From contig CABXSF010000004.1 of assembly GCA_902514805.1 (NCBI GenBank), positions 1 to 64,000 of the forward strand: a stretch of 64,000 nt of DNA, in the 5' to 3' direction. Position 1 is the first letter of the stretch, and each line of letters begins with the position of its first letter. The notes under the pieces were generated by a model. The model saw only the letters and a program-made list of their open reading frames with translations, was not told where the DNA came from and ran no database searches. Position numbers and translations under genes: made by a program. The DNA comes from an uncultured Pelagibacteraceae bacterium (GTDB lineage: Bacteria > Pseudomonadota > Alphaproteobacteria > Pelagibacterales > Pelagibacteraceae). Below are positions 12,071 to 22,853 of the stretch, piece after piece.

Positions 12071-13443
12071 TGAATATAATAATTTGTGGCGCAGGAAGAG
12101 TAGGCTATACGATTGCTAAACTCCTAAGTGAACAAGACCATTCTATAACGGTTATAGACCAGTCGAGTGAGGATATTCAAAAAATTAATGATGATTTGGA
12201 TGTTAAATCTATAGTCGGCAAAGCTACATACCCATCCGTTCTTGAAAAAGCTAATGCCGAAGACGCTGATATGATAATTGCAGTTACTAGAAATGATGAA
12301 ATAAATATGTTGATTTGTCAAATTGCATTTTCAATTTTCAAAATCGGAAAAAAAATTGCTAGAATTAGGTCTCAAGATTACTTAAACCCAAAATTTTCTT
12401 TAGTATACAATAAAGAGAATCTGCCTATTGATGTAATAATTTCACCAGAGGTCGAAATTGCTAAGTCAATACAAAGAAAATTAGAAGCGCCAGGAGCAAT
12501 TGATAATGTGCCATTTGCTGATAATAAAATACGTCTACTAGAAATTGATGTGAATGAAAAATGTCCTTTAATAGATATAGAGTTGAACAAAATTACTAAA
12601 AAGTTTCCAAAACTTGAAGCAAATATTCTTGGTGTTGTCCGGGAAGAAAAATTTATTATTTTAAAAAAAAATGATGTTTTAAAACTTAATGATAAAGCTT
12701 ATGTAATAATAAATTCATCTCAAATGCAATTAACATTAGATGCTTTTGGTCACAACGAAAAGATTTCTAATAAGTTTTTAATTATTGGAGGAGGTAATAT
12801 AGGTTTCAACTTAGCAAAAAACTTAGAAAACTCTCTTGAGTCGGCAAGAATAAAGATCATTGAAAAAAACAAAGAAAGGGCCGAATATATAGCAAACGAA
12901 CTTAATAATTCTCTAGTTATCAATGGTAATGGACTTGAGGAAGATGTGTTGAAAGAGGCAAATATAGATGACTCTGAAACGGTTTTAGCTTTAACAAATG
13001 ATGATGAAGATAATTTAATGGTTAGTGTTTTAGTTGAAAAATTTTCGAAAGACAAAAGGACTATGGCATTAATAAACAAACCAAACTATTCAATTCTCCA
13101 GTCTTCACTAAAAATAGATGACTTAATAGACCCACGAATGAATACAGTTTCAAGCATACTTAAACATGTCCACAAAGGAACAATTGAAACAGCCTATAGT
13201 ATTTCAAATGGTGAATATGAAGTGATAGAGGCAGAGATAATTGACTCCTCCGAACTAATTGACAAAGAACTAAAAAACTCAAACCTTCCAGATAACATTA
13301 GAATAGGAGCTGTATTAAGAAAGAACGATATAATAATTCCGTCCTCAAAATTCACTTTCAAAAAAAAAGATATAGTTGTCTTTTTAGCTAAAAGGGATCA
13401 GTTAACAGTTGTAGAAAATTTATTTAGAATTAGTTCGATCTAA
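12070..13443 (+). CDS. trkA: Trk system potassium uptake protein TrkA
   Basis: Two TrkA_N Rossmann repeats (ICGAGRVGYTIA, IGGGNIGFNLA) plus TrkA_C domains. Confidence 0.96.
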   Translation: MNIIICGAGRVGYTIAKLLSEQDHSITVIDQSSEDIQKINDDLDVKSIVGKATYPSVLEKANAEDADMIIAVTRNDEINMLICQIAFSIFKIGKKIARIRSQDYLNPKFSLVYNKENLPIDVIISPEVEIAKSIQRKLEAPGAIDNVPFADNKIRLLEIDVNEKCPLIDIELNKITKKFPKLEANILGVVREEKFIILKKNDVLKLNDKAYVIINSSQMQLTLDAFGHNEKISNKFLIIGGGNIGFNLAKNLENSLESARIKIIEKNKERAEYIANELNNSLVINGNGLEEDVLKEANIDDSETVLALTNDDEDNLMVSVLVEKFSKDKRTMALINKPNYSILQSSLKIDDLIDPRMNTVSSILKHVHKGTIETAYSISNGEYEVIEAEIIDSSELIDKELKNSNLPDNIRIGAVLRKNDIIIPSSKFTFKKKDIVVFLAKRDQLTVVENLFRISSI

Positions 13444-14847
13444 ATGTTAAATTTTTCACAGCTTTATCTTGGCATATTTTCCCTGTTTATATCATTCCTA
13501 TCTTTTCTAAATATTATTTATTGTTATTATTTTGATTTATTTTTAGATATTGGTAGTTTTTTTTTCGTTTTTTTAATTACACTTTTTTTTGGTTCTCTAA
13601 TTTTCTTTAAAAAAAAAAATTTAAAAAAAACATCTATATTTGAAAAAATTTTAACAGTAATTACTGGTTATTTACTCATACCGGTATTATTAGCAATACC
13701 TTACTATTTAATATTAAATAATTTAAGCTTATTTGATGCGTATTTTGAATCTGTTTCAGGTTTTACCTCAACTGGTTTTACAGTATTTGAAAATTTAAAA
13801 CATCTTAATCAAAGTTTAATATTGTGGAGATCATCTACTCAGTGGATTGGTGGATTATATTTTTTAATTTCTTTAATTCTATTAATAGACATTTTTGATG
13901 CAAATTTAAAAAAATCGCTAACAAATTTTATTTCTTTTAATAGCAGTGAAACATTAAAACAATCATTTAAGATAAGTTTTATTTACCTGATATTGACCGT
14001 TGTAATATTTTTGTTACTATCAATTTCAGGAATAAGAATATTTGACTCTTTTAATCTATCTTTAACATTAATTTCATCTGGAGGCTTTTTACCTGACAAT
14101 AATCTTAATTTGATAATAGATAGTAAATTTCAACAATTAGCTCTTTCAATTTCAATGCTTTTATCTTTTTTTAGTCTTTTTTTACTTTATAACTTAGTTT
14201 TTTTTAAAAAGAAAAACATTAATTTTCTATTTGAGGATTTATATCTTTTATTTTATCTTTTATTTTTAACTACAATCTTTTTTATTTTTTTTAATTATAA
14301 CAATAATTTTTCTATCCTTTTTTTATCAATTTGTAGCTCTATATCAAATATTGGATTTTCGTTGGATGTACCAGAAAATCTTACTTTTATTTTTATTATT
14401 CTTATAATAATAGGCGGGTCTTTTTTTTCGACTAGTTCAGGTCTTAGATTTTCTAAGATTTTTCTACTTTTTAGGTTTTCAATTAATGAAGTTGTATCAC
14501 ATGCTAAACCCAAAAATGTTTATTCAAACAAACTGCCATTTTTTAATTTTCATCTTGAAAGCGAGGATTTTAATAAATATTTTTTATCAGTTGTAATATT
14601 TGTAATCTCTCTAAGTATTTTGTCGTTATTCCTAACAGTTTCTGGAATAAGCAGCGAAATATCTTTTAAATTATCAATTTTAACTCTTATGAATACCGTT
14701 AATTCCTCATTAACGAATTTAGAAAATTTTAATTTTTACGAGATAGGTGTTTTTTCAAAGTTTTCTCTAATTCTTTTTATGATTATCGGCAGAGTTGAAT
14801 TGTTATCAATTTTAATTATTTTGAAAAAATTCTTTTTTAAAAGTTAA
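13444..14847 (+). CDS. trkH: Trk potassium transporter TrkH
   Basis: Polytopic; SGFTSTGFTVFENL, WRSSTQWIGGLYF motifs; downstream of trkA. Confidence 0.94.
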   Translation: MLNFSQLYLGIFSLFISFLSFLNIIYCYYFDLFLDIGSFFFVFLITLFFGSLIFFKKKNLKKTSIFEKILTVITGYLLIPVLLAIPYYLILNNLSLFDAYFESVSGFTSTGFTVFENLKHLNQSLILWRSSTQWIGGLYFLISLILLIDIFDANLKKSLTNFISFNSSETLKQSFKISFIYLILTVVIFLLLSISGIRIFDSFNLSLTLISSGGFLPDNNLNLIIDSKFQQLALSISMLLSFFSLFLLYNLVFFKKKNINFLFEDLYLLFYLLFLTTIFFIFFNYNNNFSILFLSICSSISNIGFSLDVPENLTFIFIILIIIGGSFFSTSSGLRFSKIFLLFRFSINEVVSHAKPKNVYSNKLPFFNFHLESEDFNKYFLSVVIFVISLSILSLFLTVSGISSEISFKLSILTLMNTVNSSLTNLENFNFYEIGVFSKFSLILFMIIGRVELLSILIILKKFFFKS

Positions 14848-14874
14848 TTAAGTATTATATTTAATAATAATTAT

Positions 14875-14951
14875 GCGCCCTTAGCTCAGCTGGATAGAGC
14901 ATCGGTTTTCTAAACCGAGGGTCGGAGGTTCGAATCCTTCAGGGCGCGCCA
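14875..14951 (+). tRNA. tRNA-Arg (UCU), CCA encoded
   Basis: Cloverleaf GCGCCCT...AGGGCGC-G-CCA; anticodon loop TTTCTAA. Confidence 0.97.
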
Positions 14952-15056
14952 CTATTCTACCTATGGTTGATAATAGATACTTATAAGCTTGAGAATACGT
15001 CAATTTGTACATCAAAGATAGTTGATCAATTTTTATTAAAGTGCTTAACTAAATTT

Positions 15057-15094
15057 AATTCAAAAATAATTTTGAATTATTTGTTAACAAATAA
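15057..15094. promoter_or_regulatory. Two overlapping palindromes upstream of aapJ (putative operator/leader structure)
   Basis: 15057-15078 AATTCAAAA-ATAA-TTTTGAATT (9-bp stem) and 15077-15094 TTATTTGTTAACAAATAA (perfect 18-bp palindrome), ending 20 nt before the aapJ ATG. Confidence 0.5.
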
Positions 15095-15114
15095 ATAACT
15101 AAAAGAGGAAATAT

Positions 15115-16152
15115 ATGTTTAAACACTTAAAACAATTGACTTCTTTGTTTGCTATGATTGCTGTTCTGTTTGCATTCACAACAGAAGCAATAGCTAAAAA
15201 GTCAAAAACTCTAAAAAACACTCAAAAGAAGGGTTTTGTAAGATGTGGTGTTTCTCAAGGTCTACCTGGATTTTCAAATGCTGATGCATCTGGAAATTGG
15301 ACAGGTATTGACGTTGACGTATGTAGAGCAGTAGCAGCTGCTGTACTAGGTGATGCTAACAAAGTTAAATTCACTCCATTAAGTGCAAAAGAGAGATTTA
15401 CAGCACTTACTTCAGGTGAAATTGACATATTAGCAAGAAACACTACTTGGACACTTTCTAGAGACGCTGACATTGGTCTTACTTTCGTAGGTGTAAACTT
15501 TTACGATGGTCAAGGTTTCATGGTAAGAAAAAGCTCTGGAATTACTTCAACAAGCCAATTTAAAAACGGTATATCAGCTTGTACTAACATTGGTACAACA
15601 ACTGAGTTAAACATGAGAGACTTCTTTAATTCTAGAGGGATTTCTTATGAACCAGTTGCATTTGAAAAAGCAGACGAAGTCGTAGCTGCTTATGATGCAG
15701 GAAGATGTGATACATACACAACTGATAAATCAGGATTAGCCGCTCAAAGAACGAAGTTATCATCACCTGATGATCACGTTGTTCTGCCAGAAACTATTTC
15801 TAAAGAGCCTTTAGGACCAGTTGTAAGGCAAGGTGATGCTGTTTGGGAAGATATCGTAAGATGGTCACTAAATACTATGATCGAAGCAGAAGAGTACGGT
15901 ATTACCTCATCAAATGCTGACTCAATGAAAACTTCTGATAACCCACAAATCAAAAGACTTGTTGGTGCAGAAGGTGAGATGGGTGCTGCTTTTGGTCTAG
16001 ATAATGAGTGGAACCTAAGAATTATTAAGCAAGTTGGTAACTACGGTGAAAGCTATAAAAGAAATATAGCTGACACAGGTATTTTACCAGATAGAGGTCC
16101 AAATCAATTATGGACAAAAGGCGGAATTTTATACGTTCCACCAGCAAGATAA
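15115..16152 (+). CDS. aapJ: General L-amino acid ABC transporter, periplasmic binding protein
   Basis: Signal peptide, VRCGVSQGLPGFSN, GIDVDVCRA, family-3 SBP pattern; followed by permeases and ATPase. Confidence 0.96.
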   Translation: MFKHLKQLTSLFAMIAVLFAFTTEAIAKKSKTLKNTQKKGFVRCGVSQGLPGFSNADASGNWTGIDVDVCRAVAAAVLGDANKVKFTPLSAKERFTALTSGEIDILARNTTWTLSRDADIGLTFVGVNFYDGQGFMVRKSSGITSTSQFKNGISACTNIGTTTELNMRDFFNSRGISYEPVAFEKADEVVAAYDAGRCDTYTTDKSGLAAQRTKLSSPDDHVVLPETISKEPLGPVVRQGDAVWEDIVRWSLNTMIEAEEYGITSSNADSMKTSDNPQIKRLVGAEGEMGAAFGLDNEWNLRIIKQVGNYGESYKRNIADTGILPDRGPNQLWTKGGILYVPPAR

Positions 16153-16169
16153 TACATCTTAAAATACTT

Positions 16170-16202
16170 AAAAAGGGCTAGATTTATCTAGCCCTTTTTT
16201 TT
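16170..16202 (+). terminator. Strong intrinsic terminator between aapJ and aapQ
   Basis: AAAAAGGGCTAGAT-TT-ATCTAGCCCTTTTT followed by further T (8-T run); fully self-complementary stem. Confidence 0.93.
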
Positions 16203-16215
16203 ATTATACAATCGA

Positions 16216-17367
16216 ATGAATAATAAAATTAAAAGAATTCTTCCCCAACTTTTAACCATCCTATTCGTAGTTTTTGTATTTGGTTTTTTTACAATAAATG
16301 CTCAAGTCAATATGGATAATAGAGGTATTGATTTTGGATTTGGTTTTTTATCACAAGAGGCTTCTTTTGATATGCAATTCACTTTGTTGGATTATGACGG
16401 CCAAGACTCTTACTTTTGGGCTTATGTAGTAGCTTTGTTAAATACACTTTTAGTTTCTTTTTTAGGTATTATAATTTGTACAATATTAGGCGTTATAATT
16501 GGTATTGCTAGATTATCGCAAAATTTTTTAATTAAGAATTCAGCAGCCTGGTATGTTGAATTTTTCAGAAATATACCCTTATTATTACAAATCTTCTTTT
16601 GGTATTATGCTGCATTAAGAGCACTACCTCTCCCAGAAAATGCAGAACCTTGGTTCGGCGTAACTTACATGACTATTAAAGGTTATTACATTCCTTCAAT
16701 GATTTGGGAAAATTTAAACGTTTTTATGTCATGTTTGATAGCTGCAATAGTTGGTATTATTTTTATAAGAATTTATGCAAAAAAAATCCAAGAAAAAGAG
16801 GGTAAACAATTACCAGTTTTCTACATATCACTAGCTTTAATTACTATTTTACCATTACTTTCATTTTTAATTGGCGGAGTAACCCTTGATTTTGAAATTC
16901 CTGTTTTAAAACAATTAGCTAAAACATCATTTATTTACGAAGGTGGTATTTCACTGCCTCCTGAATTAATTGCTTTAGTGCTTGCCTTGTCATTATATAC
17001 ATCAACTTTTGTGGCTGAATGTGTGCGAGCTGGAATTCAAGGTATTAGCAAAGGTCAAAAAGAGGCAGCTGCTTCTGTAGGCCTAACCCCTAATCAAATT
17101 TTGAAATTAGTGATAATGCCTCAAGCTTTAAGAATTATTATTCCACCAACAACAAATCAATATTTGAATTTAACAAAAAATTCATCATTAGCTGCCGCCA
17201 TTGCTTACCCAGACTTAGTTTTAGTATTTGCAGGTACTGCTCTTATGCAAACAGGTAAAGCAATCGAAATTGTTGGTATTACGATGTTAACTTACTTGTC
17301 TATAAGTTTAGCGATCGCTGCACTGATGAATTGGTACAATAAACGAATAGAAATTAAAGAAAAATAA
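16216..17367 (+). CDS. aapQ: General L-amino acid ABC transporter permease
   Basis: FFRNIPLLLQIFFWY, EAAASVGLTPNQILKLVIMPQALRIIIPP (HisMQ EAA loop). Confidence 0.95.
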   Translation: MNNKIKRILPQLLTILFVVFVFGFFTINAQVNMDNRGIDFGFGFLSQEASFDMQFTLLDYDGQDSYFWAYVVALLNTLLVSFLGIIICTILGVIIGIARLSQNFLIKNSAAWYVEFFRNIPLLLQIFFWYYAALRALPLPENAEPWFGVTYMTIKGYYIPSMIWENLNVFMSCLIAAIVGIIFIRIYAKKIQEKEGKQLPVFYISLALITILPLLSFLIGGVTLDFEIPVLKQLAKTSFIYEGGISLPPELIALVLALSLYTSTFVAECVRAGIQGISKGQKEAAASVGLTPNQILKLVIMPQALRIIIPPTTNQYLNLTKNSSLAAAIAYPDLVLVFAGTALMQTGKAIEIVGITMLTYLSISLAIAALMNWYNKRIEIKEK

Positions 17368-17371
17368 AAAT

Positions 17372-18640
17372 ATGAATTTAAGTTTAAACAGAATTAAAAG
17401 TCAAAACCAAATGACCAATATTTATATTGGAAGTGCTTTATTAATCTTAAGTATTCTTGATGTGTTTTTAAATTCTTTTTTTAGAATTAATATTAGTGGT
17501 TCATTACCAGGAAATTTAAGTATCTTTTTCCCTTTAATTCTTGGTTTTTTAGGCTTGTCTTATTTGAGAATGGAGTATAGTGGATATAAATTTTTAGACT
17601 CTCTTAATAAGAATGTAAATACAACTAACTTTAACGCATTTCTCACACTATTTATAACTTTTGCTATTTTAAAAGCTTTTCCTCCAGCATTAAGTTGGAT
17701 GGTTTTAGATGCCAATATATCTGGTGATACAAAAGAGGCATGTACAGGCACAGGTGCTTGTTGGACTTATATAAAAGTTTGGTTTAAAAGATTTATGTAT
17801 GGAATGTATCCTAATGAACTTCATTGGAGAATAAATTCTGCATTTTTATTAGTAATTGGACTTGGTTTCGTTGGTTACTTTTTTAAAGAAAATTTAAAAA
17901 AATACTTAGCTTTATACTATGTTATTATCTATCCAATTATTGCTTTCTTAATAATTTATTATTTAATTTCAGGCGGATCATTTGGTTTAGTTTGGGTAGA
18001 AACTGGTGCTTGGGGTGGGTTATCATTAACGTTTATTGTTTCATTTTTTTGTTTAATTTTCTGTTTTCCACTTGGAATGATTTTAGCATTAGGTAGAAGA
18101 TCTAATTTGCCAGCTATTAGATATATTTCTGTTGGCTACATTGAATTTTGGAGAGGAGTTCCATTGATAACAGTTTTATTTATGTCATCAGTGATGTTTC
18201 CGATGTTTTTACCTGAAGATTTCTTTATGGATAAATTAGTCAGAGTAATCATAGCTATTACTTTATTTGAAGCAGCATATTGTGCCGAGGTTATCAGAGG
18301 TGGTTTACAAGCATTACCCAGAGGTCAATATGATGCAGCAAAATCTTTAGGAATGGGATATTGGAAAATGCATATTTTTGTAATATTACCACAAGCTTTA
18401 AAATTAGTAATACCTGGAATTGCAAACACATTTTTAGCATTGGTAAAAGATACACCATTAATATTTGTAGTTGGTTTAGCTGAAATTGCAGGAATGCTTG
18501 CCTTAGCTAAAACAAATCCAAAATGGCTTGGTTTTGCTATGGAAGGATATATTTTTGCAGCTATAATTTTCTGGATAATTTGCTATGCAATGAGCAAATA
18601 TAGTTATAACCTTGAAGAAAAATATAAAACCGAAAGATAA
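17372..18640 (+). CDS. aapM: General L-amino acid ABC transporter permease
   Basis: [43 protein letters not shown]. Confidence 0.95.
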   Translation: MNLSLNRIKSQNQMTNIYIGSALLILSILDVFLNSFFRINISGSLPGNLSIFFPLILGFLGLSYLRMEYSGYKFLDSLNKNVNTTNFNAFLTLFITFAILKAFPPALSWMVLDANISGDTKEACTGTGACWTYIKVWFKRFMYGMYPNELHWRINSAFLLVIGLGFVGYFFKENLKKYLALYYVIIYPIIAFLIIYYLISGGSFGLVWVETGAWGGLSLTFIVSFFCLIFCFPLGMILALGRRSNLPAIRYISVGYIEFWRGVPLITVLFMSSVMFPMFLPEDFFMDKLVRVIIAITLFEAAYCAEVIRGGLQALPRGQYDAAKSLGMGYWKMHIFVILPQALKLVIPGIANTFLALVKDTPLIFVVGLAEIAGMLALAKTNPKWLGFAMEGYIFAAIIFWIICYAMSKYSYNLEEKYKTER

Positions 18641-19374
18641 TGTCTTCCTCTATAATAAATATTGAAAATGTTAATAAATGGTTTGGTGATTTCCAAGTTT
18701 TAAAAGATATTAACTTAGAAGTTCAAGCAAAACAAAAGATTGTAGTCTGTGGACCATCAGGATCTGGTAAATCAACTTTAATTAGATGTATTAATAGACT
18801 AGAGGAGCATCAAGAAGGAAAAATTATAGTTGATGGAACAGAACTTAGTGAAAATACAAAAAATATTGAACAAATCAGGGCTGAAGTAGGTATGGTTTTT
18901 CAGCAATTTAACTTATTTCCACACTTATCTATTTTAGATAACTGCACTTTAGCACCTATTTGGGTAAAAAAGATGCCAAAAAAGCAAGCAGAGGAACTTG
19001 CAATGCAACAATTAGAGCAAGTTCAAATAGCTGACCAAGCATATAAGTTTCCAGGTCAACTATCTGGAGGTCAACAACAAAGATCAGCAATTGCAAGAGC
19101 CTTATGTATGCAGCCTAAAATAATGTTATTTGATGAACCAACTTCTGCACTTGATCCCGAAATGATTAAAGAGGTTTTAGATGCTATGGTTAACCTTGCA
19201 AAAGGTGGTATGACGATGATTGTTGTAACTCATGAAATGGGATTTGCAAAAGAAGTAGCTGATGAAGTTATTTTTATGGACGAAGGTATGATAGTTGAAA
19301 AAAATACTACTAAAGAATTTTTTGCAAACCCAAAAAGTGACAGAACGAAACTTTTCTTAAGTCAAATATTATAA
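18640..19374 (+). CDS. aapP: General L-amino acid ABC transporter ATP-binding protein
   Basis: GPSGSGKST Walker A, LSGGQQQR signature, [12 protein letters not shown] Walker B. Confidence 0.97.
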   Translation: MSSSIINIENVNKWFGDFQVLKDINLEVQAKQKIVVCGPSGSGKSTLIRCINRLEEHQEGKIIVDGTELSENTKNIEQIRAEVGMVFQQFNLFPHLSILDNCTLAPIWVKKMPKKQAEELAMQQLEQVQIADQAYKFPGQLSGGQQQRSAIARALCMQPKIMLFDEPTSALDPEMIKEVLDAMVNLAKGGMTMIVVTHEMGFAKEVADEVIFMDEGMIVEKNTTKEFFANPKSDRTKLFLSQIL

Positions 19375-19542
19375 AATTTGCATGCCAGACATGCTAAAAA
19401 TGTTGTATTTTCTTATATTTCTTAAAAGCAATTTAGAGCTTTTCTAATAAGTCAAGCCTCAAAATCACTTAAAAAAAATTTTTTTTCCACTTGCATAAAC
19501 CTCTAGGATAGAGTTCAATCTTTCTTTTTAAGAGGGGTCTTA

Positions 19543-19914
19543 ATGGAAGATAATTTTAATAAACACTTAGGTAACAAACTTAAGTTAAGAAGACTAGCAC
19601 TAGGTCTTACACAAACAAAGGTAGCAAAAGCAATCAACGTCACATTCCAACAAATTCAAAAATATGAAAAAGGCACAAATGGAGTAAGTTCTATAAGATT
19701 ACTTCAATTGTCGAACTATTTAAAAGTTCCGATAAATTATTTTTTTGAAGATTTTTCAGAATACCTTATTAATGCTGATAAAATTAAAGAAGGTCATATG
19801 AACGTGAACTATAATTTTTTAGTTAAGGTATATTCTGAACTGACTAACGATCAAAAAATTAAATTTAGCAAAAATTTACAATCACTTAACGTTGGAATAC
19901 AAAAGACTGGTTAA
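19543..19914 (+). CDS. XRE/Cro-CI family HTH transcriptional regulator
   Basis: LGNKLKLRRLALGLTQTKVAKAINVTFQQIQKYEKGTNGVSSIRLLQLSNYL helix-turn-helix. Confidence 0.9.
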   Translation: MEDNFNKHLGNKLKLRRLALGLTQTKVAKAINVTFQQIQKYEKGTNGVSSIRLLQLSNYLKVPINYFFEDFSEYLINADKIKEGHMNVNYNFLVKVYSELTNDQKIKFSKNLQSLNVGIQKTG

Positions 19915-19916
19915 TT

Positions 19917-19992
19917 TGGCTCCTCGGGCAGGACTCGAACCTGCGACCAATTGATTAACAGTCAACTGCTCTACCAACTGAGCTACCGAGGA
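19917..19992 (-). tRNA. tRNA-Asn (GUU), CCA encoded
   Basis: Reverse complement TCCTCGGTAGCTCAGTTGG...CTGTTAA...CCGAGGAGCCA. Confidence 0.97.
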
Positions 19993-20043
19993 ATGTAAAA
20001 ATCAAAACTTACTTTTTTTTTAGTTGAAAACAACTCTTTTTTT

Positions 20044-20117
20044 TGGAGGTAACGCCCGGAATCGAACCGGGATACAAGGATTTGCAATCCTCTGCGTAAC
20101 CATTCCGCCACGTTACC
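20044..20117 (-). tRNA. tRNA-Cys (GCA), CCA encoded
   Basis: Reverse complement GGTAACGTGGCGGAATGG...TTGCAAA...CGTTACCTCCA. Confidence 0.97.
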
Positions 20118-20234
20118 GATAAATTTGATTATAGAACAATTTATTAGATCTTTATATATGAAATATTTCATCAAATTCAATCAGAATTTGTTTATTGTTA
20201 AATACGTTTATTGAATTATAAACTATAAACACCA

Positions 20235-22853
20235 ATGAGTTCTGAAAAATATACACATTCTAAAGTAGAAAATAAGATTTACTCTTATTGGGAAAAAAAA
20301 GGTCTATTTAAACCCAAAAAAAATAAAAAAAAGTATTCTATTGTAATTCCACCTCCAAATGTCACTGGAAGTCTGCATATGGGTCATGCATTAAACAATA
20401 CTATTCAAGATTTACTAATAAGATTTCATAGAATGAACAATTTTGAAACTTTATGGCAACCGGGAACAGACCATGCTGGAATTGCTACGCAGGCTTTAGT
20501 CGAAAGAAAGCTTGAAAGTGAAAATATTGATAAACAATCCATTGGTAGAGAGGCTTTTATCAAAAAAGTTTGGGATTGGAAAAAGGAATATGGCGACATC
20601 ATCATTAATCAGCTTAAAAAACTTGGATGTTCATGTGATTGGTCCAGGAATGCTTTCACAATGGATAAAAATTTATCTGCATCAGTTATTAAAGTTTTCA
20701 TAGATCTCTATAACAAAGGTCTTATTTATAAATCTAAAAAATTAGTTAACTGGGATACTGTTTTAAAAACAGCTATATCTGACTTAGAAGTTGATCAAAG
20801 AGAAGTAAATTCAAAACTTTATTATATCAATTATCAAATTGAAAATAGTTCAGAATTTATAACTATTGCAACAACAAGACCAGAAACAATGCTAGGAGAC
20901 ACTGCAGTTGCTGTTAATCCTAAAGATGAAAGGTACACTAATTTAGTAGGTAAAAATGTAGTTTTACCAATAACAGGGAGAAAAATAAAAATTATTCAAG
21001 ATGATTACGCTGATCCAGAGCAAGGTTCTGGTGCAGTTAAAATTACTCCAGCACATGATTTTAACGACTATGATGTGGGTAAAAGAAATAAATTAGAGAT
21101 AATAAATATATTCACAGAGGACGGGAAGATAAATGAAAATGCACCTAGTGATTATGTAGGTTTAGATCGGTTCGAAGCGAGAAAAAAAATATTAAATGAA
21201 CTTGGTGATAAACTTATTAAAGAAGAAAATATTAAAAATAAAGTTCCTTATGGGGATAGATCTAACTCTGTTATTGAACCATATCTTACAGAGCAATGGT
21301 TTGCAGATGCAAAAAAACTATCAGTAAAAGCAAAGAAGATTGTAAAGAATAAAAAAACAAAATTTTTTCCCCCTAATTGGTCGAAGACTTATTTCCAATG
21401 GATGAATAATATTGAACCTTGGTGTATATCAAGACAACTTTGGTGGGGTCATCAAATACCAGCTTGGTATGGACCAGATAAAAAAATCTTTGTAGCATCA
21501 AACTATAGCGAAGCAAAAAAACTAGCTAAAAAAAAATACAAGAAAGATGTAGAATTAGTAAGAGATGAAGATGTTTTAGATACATGGTTCTCATCAGGGT
21601 TATGGGCTTTTGCAACTCTTGGGTGGCCAAATAAAAGCGAATATCTAAAAAAGTTTTATCCAACATCAGTTTTGGTAACTGGTTTTGACATTATCTTTTT
21701 TTGGGTAGCCAGAATGATGATGTTTGGAATGGAGTTTTTAAACAAACAACCATTTAAAGAAATTTATGTACATGCATTGGTAAGAGATGAAAAGGGACAA
21801 AAAATGTCTAAGTCAAAAGGTAACGTAATTGATCCTTTAATATTGATAGATAAATATAGTGCAGATGCACTAAGATTTACTTTGTTATCAATGGCATCAC
21901 CAGGAAGAGATGTAAAACTATCTGAAGATAGAGTTAAAGGTTATAGAAATTTTCTAAATAAGCTTTGGAACGCAAACAACTTTTTGGTAATGAATAAGTG
22001 TGATTTTTCAAAGTCTAAAAAGGAGCCAAAAGTAAAATTAAATATTAATAAATGGATTATTTCAGAGTTAAACACGGTAAGTAAACTTATTGAAAAGAAT
22101 ATAAATGACTATAGATTTGATGAAGCAGCAAGAAACATTTACCAATTTGTTTGGCATTCATATTGTGATTGGTATGTAGAGCTATCTAAAACTATCTTGA
22201 ATTCTAAAGAAAAGTCATCAATTTTAGAGGTAAAACAGACCCTAAGTTATGTTTTTAAACAAATTTTAATTCTTTTACATCCATTTATTCCATTTATTAC
22301 AGAGGAATTATGGTTAAAAAATAAGCTAGATAAAACAAAAAATTATCTAATGTTTGCTAATTGGTCGAATAAAAAAGCAAATAAAGATAAACAAATTAAG
22401 GAAGTAGAAAATATAATCAATTTAATAAGCCAACTTAGAGCATTTAAAAATGAATTAAATGTGAGCCCAGGTTCTTTTGTAGATATGTCTATTTCGACCC
22501 TATCTAAAAACGATCAGTTATTTATCAAAAAAAATCAAACCGTTTTAAAAAAACTTGGTAGGATAAATAGCTTCCTAGAAACTGATAAAGATAAGGCATC
22601 AGCAAATTTAGTCATCAAAGGGGATATTTTTAAGATATATTTTGATCAATCAATCGATCTCTCTCTGATCAAAGAAAACCTTCTAAAAAGGCAACAAAAA
22701 TACCAAAGTGAGTTAGATGGGATATCAAAAAGACTTTCTAACAAAAGTTTTGTAGAAAGAGCGCCAAAAAATATTGTTGATCAGGAAAAAAATAACTATA
22801 GTAATCTTAAAAAAGATATTGATAAAATATCAATCACTATAAAAGGCTTATAA
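20235..22853 (+). CDS. valS: Valyl-tRNA synthetase
   Basis: [16 protein letters not shown] (HIGH), [14 protein letters not shown] (KMSKS). Confidence 0.98.
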   Translation: MSSEKYTHSKVENKIYSYWEKKGLFKPKKNKKKYSIVIPPPNVTGSLHMGHALNNTIQDLLIRFHRMNNFETLWQPGTDHAGIATQALVERKLESENIDKQSIGREAFIKKVWDWKKEYGDIIINQLKKLGCSCDWSRNAFTMDKNLSASVIKVFIDLYNKGLIYKSKKLVNWDTVLKTAISDLEVDQREVNSKLYYINYQIENSSEFITIATTRPETMLGDTAVAVNPKDERYTNLVGKNVVLPITGRKIKIIQDDYADPEQGSGAVKITPAHDFNDYDVGKRNKLEIINIFTEDGKINENAPSDYVGLDRFEARKKILNELGDKLIKEENIKNKVPYGDRSNSVIEPYLTEQWFADAKKLSVKAKKIVKNKKTKFFPPNWSKTYFQWMNNIEPWCISRQLWWGHQIPAWYGPDKKIFVASNYSEAKKLAKKKYKKDVELVRDEDVLDTWFSSGLWAFATLGWPNKSEYLKKFYPTSVLVTGFDIIFFWVARMMMFGMEFLNKQPFKEIYVHALVRDEKGQKMSKSKGNVIDPLILIDKYSADALRFTLLSMASPGRDVKLSEDRVKGYRNFLNKLWNANNFLVMNKCDFSKSKKEPKVKLNINKWIISELNTVSKLIEKNINDYRFDEAARNIYQFVWHSYCDWYVELSKTILNSKEKSSILEVKQTLSYVFKQILILLHPFIPFITEELWLKNKLDKTKNYLMFANWSNKKANKDKQIKEVENIINLISQLRAFKNELNVSPGSFVDMSISTLSKNDQLFIKKNQTVLKKLGRINSFLETDKDKASANLVIKGDIFKIYFDQSIDLSLIKENLLKRQQKYQSELDGISKRLSNKSFVERAPKNIVDQEKNNYSNLKKDIDKISITIKGL

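Noticed and set aside
12750-13079. 109-aa antisense ORF within trkA
   Set aside because: Ser/Leu/Phe-rich reverse complement of trkA coding sequence; no independent support.
14820-14951. tRNA-Arg as an integration site for a genomic island
   Set aside because: No integrase, no direct repeat of the tRNA 3' end, and the flanking genes (trkH, aapJ) are core genes.
19983-20180. 65-aa minus-strand ORF
   Set aside because: Covers the complete tRNA-Cys gene and the end of tRNA-Asn; translation of tRNA sequence is spurious.
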